Shown here: piece by piece, positions 58,346 through 64,000 of the stretch | How the letters are laid out: every line of letters begins with the position of its first letter | Position numbering within the stretch: the stretch's first letter is position 1 | Source of the DNA: Hormiphora californensis | Taxonomy: Eukaryota; Ctenophora; Tentaculata; Cydippida; Pleurobrachiidae | Assembly: GCA_020137815.1 (NCBI GenBank) | Contig: CM035357.1 | Coordinates: 6,374,034 to 6,438,033 of the forward strand | Reading direction: 5' to 3' | DNA: 64,000 bases | Notes under the pieces: generated by a model | Database searches by the model: none | What the model saw: only the letters and a program-made list of their open reading frames with translations | What the model was told of the DNA's origin: nothing | Program-made: the position numbers and the translations under genes

Positions 58346-59252
58346 CAGCTACTCCCTGTTCCGACTTAGTGTTGTTGCAATAAAGTTTACTAAATAGAGC
58401 TGTAACTTTCACGGCATATAACTGTAGTAGACTGCACCGGAATGTATGACTAAATATTCTTCCACTGAGGCGACTATCTGACTACATAACATGTTTGTTG
58501 AGACCCCTACACTCACACTTTTCAGCAGCCTCATAGCTTACTGTGTTAGGCAGCTATTATAGTATATAGTGATGACACACACTCAGGCATTTAATATGCT
58601 TGTTTATTTGGTTGTTCCTATCTCTGTCATGGAAATGTATAGTGCAGTTGATGTCGCTTTACTTTCTTTGCTCAGACCCTATTCTGTTTTCTGTAAGATT
58701 GTAAGAAAGCAATTTAACATTCGATTTAGTTTCTGGGTATACAGAGTGTGTATCCAGTGTCTGGGTAACTTCTAAATAGGTTGAGTGTGTATGACTCTAT
58801 TGCATTAGATATTCCGAACAATGTGCCTGAGTTGTGGACAAATTGAGTTTTCTATTGTGTACATTTTTAGTGCTATATTCTCTCCTTCCTTCCCTCATTC
58901 TCTCATTCTCTCTCTTTCTTTTTTCTCTAAATCTCTCTACCTAATATTTCTCTCACCTTCCTTGTGCCATATTCGTGTCTGATAACCCAGCTGTCTAGTG
59001 GTCAGTCCTGCGTGTGTATTGCGTGTTGTTTGTTTTGTTAGTGCTATGCAGGTGTATATACTGTTGGATTAGTATTGATTTAATGCAATTGAAACCAGAA
59101 ACGCTAATTACAAATAGAACGAACATGTGTATTTACATATATTTATTATACAGCCTGAAAGTTGCCAGCCACATTAGCACTCATAAAAATTCACTGAAAC
59201 TGAAACATATATTTTCTCCTGGCTCCATCTTGCTCTGTCCCTCTGTCTCTTA

Positions 59253-59258
59253 TTTATT
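59253..59258 (-). terminator. Polyadenylation signal (AATAAA on the minus strand)
   Basis: It lies about 90 bp past the CCDC24-like stop codon at 59344. Confidence 0.5.
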
Positions 59259-59343
59259 CTCTTTCCTGTTCAATTTAGCACGGTCCAGCGCATGCCATAA
59301 GTTATTTAATAACTTAGTTATGTCTCTTGGTATTCAACTCCTT

Positions 59344-60317
59344 CTATTGCTGCTCCTGCGCAAACGCTGTCCTGGGTGGCGGGGGTTTAGGAACCAGAGA
59401 ATCTCTCACCGTAAAGTCTCTCTTGAACAGATTGTCATTGTGTGATGTTGTTGCTCCTGGCATGTTTACCTTTTTGAGAGTTCTCTGTCTCCATGACAAC
59501 TGTGATCTGTGTGCCGTGGTAACGGGCAACTCTGGAAGTTGTTTGTTGGCGGGTCGTGATGGCTGCTTTAGAGATGATGATGGTGATGATTTCAGCCCGG
59601 GTTTATCTGGGAGAGACGCTAACTTTGGAGAACTTGGTTTCTTATCCTTGATGCTAGCAAACACCGGTTGGGACAAATCCAGGACTTTCTTTTCCAGCTC
59701 ATTGACAAATACCTGTAACTCCCCAATAGATGGCTCACACACGGGCTGGTCCCTGTCCTCATGCTGTTGGGATATAGCCTCGTGCAGGAAATCAATATCC
59801 TCCCTGAGTAGTTTGTGCTCCTCGGAAAAAGCAGCCCGGATATCCCACACAATTCGGTCGATCTTGAATGCCGAGATGTTGTCCCGATAGCTGGTGATGT
59901 CAGGAGTGGAGGCTGTGGAGCGGGATGCCGGTCTGGATGGCGTTGAACAGCCACTGCTAGAGTTAGCCGTGCTGGGTCGGCTAACTGCGTAGTCGTAAAC
60001 CGTCTTGCGGTCGTTTAGAAATCCTTGAAGCATCCTGTTCTTGGTAGCATCGAAATTATTTACAAATTGCTGGATTTGAGCTACAACCTGCTCCCTCAGA
60101 TATGGATTCTCTGGGAGGGCGTTTTGCCGCTGAGGTGCCGGGGTTGAGTGAGCTTCCAACTCCCAGATGCGAGGAGCATTTGTACCTCCGCAAACAACTC
60201 GTTACTCTGTTCAACCAGGTCATCTCCAATAATGTACTTGATCTCAGAGAGCTCTACAGTAGGGGCGTAGAGTTCTATAACTGTCCAAAGGCTTTCTGGG
60301 GCGTGTAGGGAGTCCAT
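59344..60317 (-). CDS. CCDC24: CCDC24-like coiled-coil protein with one frame break
   Basis: From ATG 60317 the frame reads SLWTVIELYAP, then a YIIGDDLVEQSNELFAEVQML segment. This matches the N-terminal pattern of vertebrate CCDC24 (LW..VE, ILG, EV.ML). The match then jumps to another frame near 60160-60175 (IWELEAHSTPAPQRQ). That frame runs to the stop at 59344 through a Ser/Thr-rich linker, the ISAFKIDRIVWDIRAAFSEE helix with LLREDIDFLHEAI, and a proline-rich tail ending PKPPPPRTAF. Restoring a single missing base gives about 324 residues, against about 307 in human. The gene is intronless here. CCDC24 is poorly characterised; no enzymatic motif is seen. It faces the MICU gene head to head. 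The break could be a sequencing deletion in the GGG of TCTGGGAG or a real lesion. Confidence 0.72.
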
Positions 60318-60875
60318 TGAACCATCCTGGCCATGTCATATGTGGCAGGATATATGCTATACATCGGGAGAGAGAATGTTAGTTTAGGTCAGTGATTTGA
60401 TATGGGAGAGAGGGAGAGAGAGAGAGAGATAGTGGTATAAGACGAAAGTTAAATCGGGGGTGGACAGTGATTCGATATAATGTCACTGTGGTTACAGATT
60501 GAATCTATATCATAGCACGACCAATGACCATTCTGTTAAAGTTATCTTAGCTGGTCTATTGAAATTTAATCCAATGTTTTCGATTTAATAAGGCCTTTCG
60601 ATCGACAGTGCTGCAGTGTAGGTACAGTGTACACTGTACATGTATTGAACTGCATAGCTCTCAATATTTTGCCAACTTGCTTGACTATCGCATGCACACA
60701 GCTCACTGTATCTTCGTGGTAGTTAAAAGCTCTAGTGAGTGTTTTGTGAAACGTTTAAAATTCAAACACGTCTGTTGAAAATACTGTTGTCTTTTAACAA
60801 GTTTTTCCCTAATCCCAAACTAGCAACAACTGATCTCTGTAACATATTCTTATTCCCTGTTTTAGCGCAAACACG
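60318..60875. promoter_or_regulatory. Probable shared (bidirectional) promoter region
   Basis: This 558-bp gap separates the divergent start codons of the CCDC24-like and MICU-like genes. A short GA run (60410-60430) is the only repeat. A TTTTAG acceptor-like sequence 10 bp before the MICU ATG leaves open a 5' untranslated exon. Confidence 0.45.
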
Positions 60876-62051
60876 ATGGCCAGATTGGGCTTTCGGTTGT
60901 CCCTCCGCTTGGCACGAGCCCTGTCAGCCGCTCGACCCCAGTTAATAGTTGCTGGGGGAGTAACTGTAGCTGTAGCCAGTCTTACCACCTACAACACCAT
61001 GGCCACTGCCCAATGTAAGAAGAAGGTATCGGGAGTGAGCTACAAATCATCCCGACTTCGGGAGAGTTTCACAGCCCGCGCCTCCATCGAGTACCAGGGG
61101 GAGTATTTCATGACAGGAAGGGACTTCCTCGAGGCATGGACTTCTGATGAGTTTTACGAAAAACAAAAATTAGAGCTCTATGACTTGGAGTACGATACAA
61201 TGATTGAAACGTCCAACAGAGATAGCGATTTCAATACCTTGTTCACTGCCACCTCCCTCATCTCCTATCCAGACTACGTTTTTCTCCGATCAATTCTTCT
61301 TCGTCCGGATGACTTGTCAGTGCAAAGTTTCCAAATGATAGATCTAAACCTGGACGGCCAGGTGACTCTGGAGGAGTTTTATGATATGTATAGGATGTTC
61401 ACTAAAAATGATGAAACCTCAGATCCCAGTGCTCATCTAAGCACCACCCTCCGGGTCTTGTTGTTTGGGAAGAACGATGATGGAACAATTGATTTGGAGA
61501 AATTTACACGCCTCCTGTCTGACGTACAGACAAACTGTCTTAGAGCGGAATTTAACCGGTTTAGAAGAAAGGACAGAGAGGATGACTCGATTTCTGTTCA
61601 AGGATTTATGAGAGCCGTGCTACGCCGTACAAAGGTGACATCGATCCAACGAGCTCGGTTTATCGACAAAACGGAGGCTTACAAGTCCTTGGAGGACGTC
61701 TCATTCGAACAGTTTAAATCAATGATCGCACTGTTGAACAACTTCAGTGATTTTGAGGTCGCAGTTCGGATGTACCAGATAGCAAAGAAACCACTTTCTA
61801 AAGTTGTATTTAAAAGGGCAGCCTTCATTTCGTCTGGCGAGGAGATTCACGATGATGTTCTCGACTTGCTGTTTTATGTGTTCGACGAGGCTGGAGATGG
61901 ACATTTGTCGCATTCAGAGTTTGTGAATGTCATGAAGACTGGTGTTGAGACGGGGGTTAGTTCCTCTCAGAAACCGAAGGATGACACTTCAAATTTATCA
62001 GTGGGATCGTATTTTAGGAAGTGCATCAGAAGCGAAATGATAAAATCGTAA
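60876..62051 (+). CDS. Mitochondrial calcium uptake regulator, MICU2/3-like, single coding exon
   Basis: MICU proteins sit in the mitochondrial intermembrane space and gate the calcium uniporter through EF-hands. This 391-residue protein starts with an Arg-rich targeting sequence (MARLGFRLSLRLARALSAAR) and a hydrophobic segment (about residues 23-36). It then has GEYFMTGRDFLEAW, the conserved entry motif, and LISYPDYVFLRSILL. The first canonical EF loop is DLNLDGQVTLEE (about 156-167). The second, DEAGDGHLSHSE (about 337-348), has Ala at loop position 3 where Asp/Asn/Ser is usual, which may lower affinity. The ending YFRKCIRSEMIKS resembles MICU2 and MICU3 more than MICU1. Vertebrate MICU genes have many introns, while this one has none in the coding region. 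It could be a retro-copy or simply intron-poor. The frame is fully intact. Confidence 0.9.
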   Translation: MARLGFRLSLRLARALSAARPQLIVAGGVTVAVASLTTYNTMATAQCKKKVSGVSYKSSRLRESFTARASIEYQGEYFMTGRDFLEAWTSDEFYEKQKLELYDLEYDTMIETSNRDSDFNTLFTATSLISYPDYVFLRSILLRPDDLSVQSFQMIDLNLDGQVTLEEFYDMYRMFTKNDETSDPSAHLSTTLRVLLFGKNDDGTIDLEKFTRLLSDVQTNCLRAEFNRFRRKDREDDSISVQGFMRAVLRRTKVTSIQRARFIDKTEAYKSLEDVSFEQFKSMIALLNNFSDFEVAVRMYQIAKKPLSKVVFKRAAFISSGEEIHDDVLDLLFYVFDEAGDGHLSHSEFVNVMKTGVETGVSSSQKPKDDTSNLSVGSYFRKCIRSEMIKS

Positions 62052-62419
62052 CTTTTATTTTGACAGTGCGAGCAGGAAACAATATACTTTCGTTTTGAGG
62101 TTTTCAAGAACATGTAAGCAGAGACATTGTGTAAATATTAATTGAAAGTTTTGTATGGCATTATTTGCTGACTTATGACTTGTCTGTATCTAGCCACCCT
62201 TCAAAACAAAGTTTACGCATCAACATGGATCAAGGATCTTGGTTAGAGTATGGCAATCGAAAAAACAATTTTCTTCCTGCGATGGGTCAAGAAAAAAAAT
62301 CAGGAGACCCAGGAGGGGATTCACTACCTGAGACTGAGCTTCACTGAGGTGATGGTCTATCACTGTTTCTATCGAGGGATTTGAAGGGCGCAGACCGCAG
62401 TAACGATACCTAAAAACCG
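62052..62419. other. 3' flank of the MICU-like gene
   Basis: No exon is seen. There is no clear AATAAA within 150 bp of the stop, so the 3' end of the transcript is not defined. Confidence 0.4.
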
Positions 62420-63260
62420 TGAGTGCTTATACTCAAACCACCCAGATTTTAACGCTGGCCTGCTGACTGCACTTCAAGTGTAAAGAACGGACGCCGTTAT
62501 GATATGGGTGTTTGCTGGCCTGTTTACAGGTGCGACTGCGTGCTGCCAAAAAAGTACCATGCACTAAAATAATAACAATAACAATAACATTTAACATTTA
62601 TAAATCGCTTTTGAGCGAAAAGTGTTTATCTCGATCGACTTATACTAAAGCGTCCTTTCGATCAAAACTCGCTTTCTAAAGCGCATCTTCGTATCAATGT
62701 CCTTCCGAAAGTCCTCGTTGTCATATAATTAAATACATAGTTAATAAGTTAATTAAAAAACAGCATAAACTGTCACATATAATTAATAAATAGTTAATAA
62801 GTTAATCAAAACAGCATAAACTGAACACTGAATATCCACAAGATAGAATCAAACAAAAGTCTAGAAAAATATAGCGCAACAGAGGCCATAGATCTCAACG
62901 TAAAAATTACTACACCAGTCTCAATAAGGAACTTGAAAGGTCAAAGGTGTGCCCGTCATGGAAAAAATGAGGTCTTAATCAGGTAATGTTGAGCTTGGTC
63001 TTGAAAAATGGTGTACTCGTGTCTTGCAGAGTATGATAGTGAACGATAGGACTTCAAATCCCTTTTGGCAACATTGTGATGTGATATCCTGTGAATAGGC
63101 TCTATCCGCCAAACCACTCAACTGTTTTGGCTAATCCAAAGTTTATCTAATAGAAAACTTCAACCCCTAATCCAAACCCAAACCTCAGCCCTAACCCTAC
63201 TTTAGCCCTAGCCCCAAAAACCGTGAGTGCTGACACTCCAAACACCAAGATTTTTAAAGA
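62420..63260. mobile_element. Relative of the 35640 inverted-repeat element, split by a retroelement fragment
   Basis: The left part (CCGTTATGATATGGGTGTTT, GGCCTGTTTACAGGTGCG, GCCAAAAAAGTACCATGCAC) and the right part (CGCCAAACCACTCAACTG, then CCCTAACCC units and AACCGTGAGTGCTGA) are in the same order as in 35640-35900. They are separated here by about 525 bp of unrelated sequence. Confidence 0.7.
62573..63096 (-). mobile_element. Probable LINE/SINE 3' end inserted in reverse orientation
   Basis: On the minus strand the fragment ends GCGATTTATAAATGTTAAAT followed by (GTTATT)n. That is the kind of short-repeat tail seen at the 3' end of CR1/L2-like retroelements. It interrupts the host element between TGCACTA and GGCTCT. 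No coding frame is left. Confidence 0.55.
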
Positions 63261-63319
63261 TCAAGAAACGACGCGATCCGAAAATAAAGATTGCGCGGCT
63301 TTCTGCAGCGTTTTCGGCA

Positions 63320-63775
63320 AACTTTTTAAAGTCCGTTTCAAGCGACTTGACCTGTAATTCTTGGAATTTGGCGCATAAGGAACCATAATAAAGTTCAAGA
63401 GCCTCCAAGAGCACACCACAATCAAGAGAGACCAAATCAAGAGCGCACCACAATCAAGAGAGGCCAAATTCAAGAGCGCACCACATCTGGTATCTTCTGG
63501 ATAGGGAGCTCTCTTGATTGTGGTGCGCTCTTAATTTGGTCTCTCTTGATTGTGGTGTGCTCTTGATTTTGGTCTCTCTTGATTGTGGTGTGCTCTTGAT
63601 TTTGGTCTCTCTTGATTGTGGTGCGCTCTTGATTTTGGTCTCTCTTGGATGGGGTGCGCTCTTGGAGGCTCTTGAACTTTATTATGGTTCCTTATTGCGC
63701 GTGTATTTACAAAGGGGAAATCGTGAATTTCCAGGAATCTCAGGTCAAGTCGTTTGAAACGCACTTTAGCCGCGG
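63320..63775. repeat. Inverted repeat with inner minisatellite
   Basis: The outer arms (AAGTTCAAGAGCCTCCAAGAG and its complement near 63660) enclose a 27-28-bp unit, CTCTTGATTGTGGTGTGCTC-type. There are two to three copies in one orientation and five in the other, meeting near 63490-63510. Confidence 0.8.
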
Positions 63776-63789
63776 CACTCATATTAGTG

Positions 63790-64000
63790 GAAGCTCTTAC
63801 GGTATTTCCCACGCCCCGTGGGAAAGTTTTTCGACCGTGGGAAAATGTTCGAACCGTGGGAAAAGAGAGATACATACAATAACTATAAAAATAAATTGTT
63901 TTTTATTAGTTATTGCATGTATCTCTCTTTTCCCACGGTTTGAAAACTTTCCCACGGTCGAAAAACTTTCCCACGGGGCGTGGGAAATACCGTAAGAGCT
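63790..64000. mobile_element. Palindromic element with TTTCCCACG arms, reaching the window end
   Basis: AGCTCTTACGGTATTTCCCA at the left end is matched by its exact complement at the last bases of the window. The inner repeats CCGTGGGAAA occur four times on each side of a short AT-rich centre (63878-63905). The full extent beyond 64000 is unknown. Confidence 0.75.

Overview
This is animal nuclear DNA. It has multi-exon genes with GT/AG introns, a spliceosomal U2 snRNA gene, and genes typical of flagellated metazoans: soluble adenylyl cyclase, a CCDC24-like protein, a MICU2/3-like calcium sensor, and a rhodanese/dual-specificity phosphatase. It is dense in GA/CT microsatellites, minisatellites and short inverted-repeat (MITE-like) transposons. 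A sponge or another early-branching invertebrate would fit the short introns and gene set, but nothing I can see fixes the species. All gene models here were assembled by hand from splice sites and reading phase.

Layout. (1) 708-22491 (+): a 5'-truncated ADCY10 (soluble adenylyl cyclase) gene with 29 exons in the window. Its introns hold a U2 snRNA gene (3430-3617), an antisense frame-broken GPCR-like gene (14261-15137), three inverted-repeat elements and a 21-bp minisatellite. (2) 23715-35313 (-): a gene running from an N-terminal rhodanese-like region to a dual-specificity phosphatase domain with an intact HC-x5-R signature, spread over at least seven exons with one very long intron. (3) 35.6-43 kb: a repeat-rich zone with a tandem duplication of the last two exons of the next gene, a LINE remnant, two G-rich minisatellite arrays and several MITEs. 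(4) 41008-54375 (-): an 18-exon gene for a coiled-coil plus HEAT-repeat protein. One of its introns hosts, on the opposite strand, a two-exon gene for a secreted protein (43661-45206). (5) 54.4-59.3 kb: mostly repeats, including an 876-bp inverted-repeat element with a second transposon nested inside one arm. (6) 59344-60317 (-) CCDC24-like and 60876-62051 (+) MICU2/3-like, head to head across about 560 bp. (7) 62-64 kb: further inverted repeats.

The genes do not form an operon or a pathway. Several are nested in one another's introns. The most informative signals are transposon insertions with readable target duplications, three of which can be compared with an empty site inside this same window; a C-terminal exon duplication whose copies differ only at synonymous sites; exon borders caught up in tandem repeats; and repeated one-base frame breaks, mostly near short homopolymers, that look like assembly errors but need checking. 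Two stretches (about 11.06-12.29 kb and 55.09-55.40 kb) read like uncorrected low-quality sequence.
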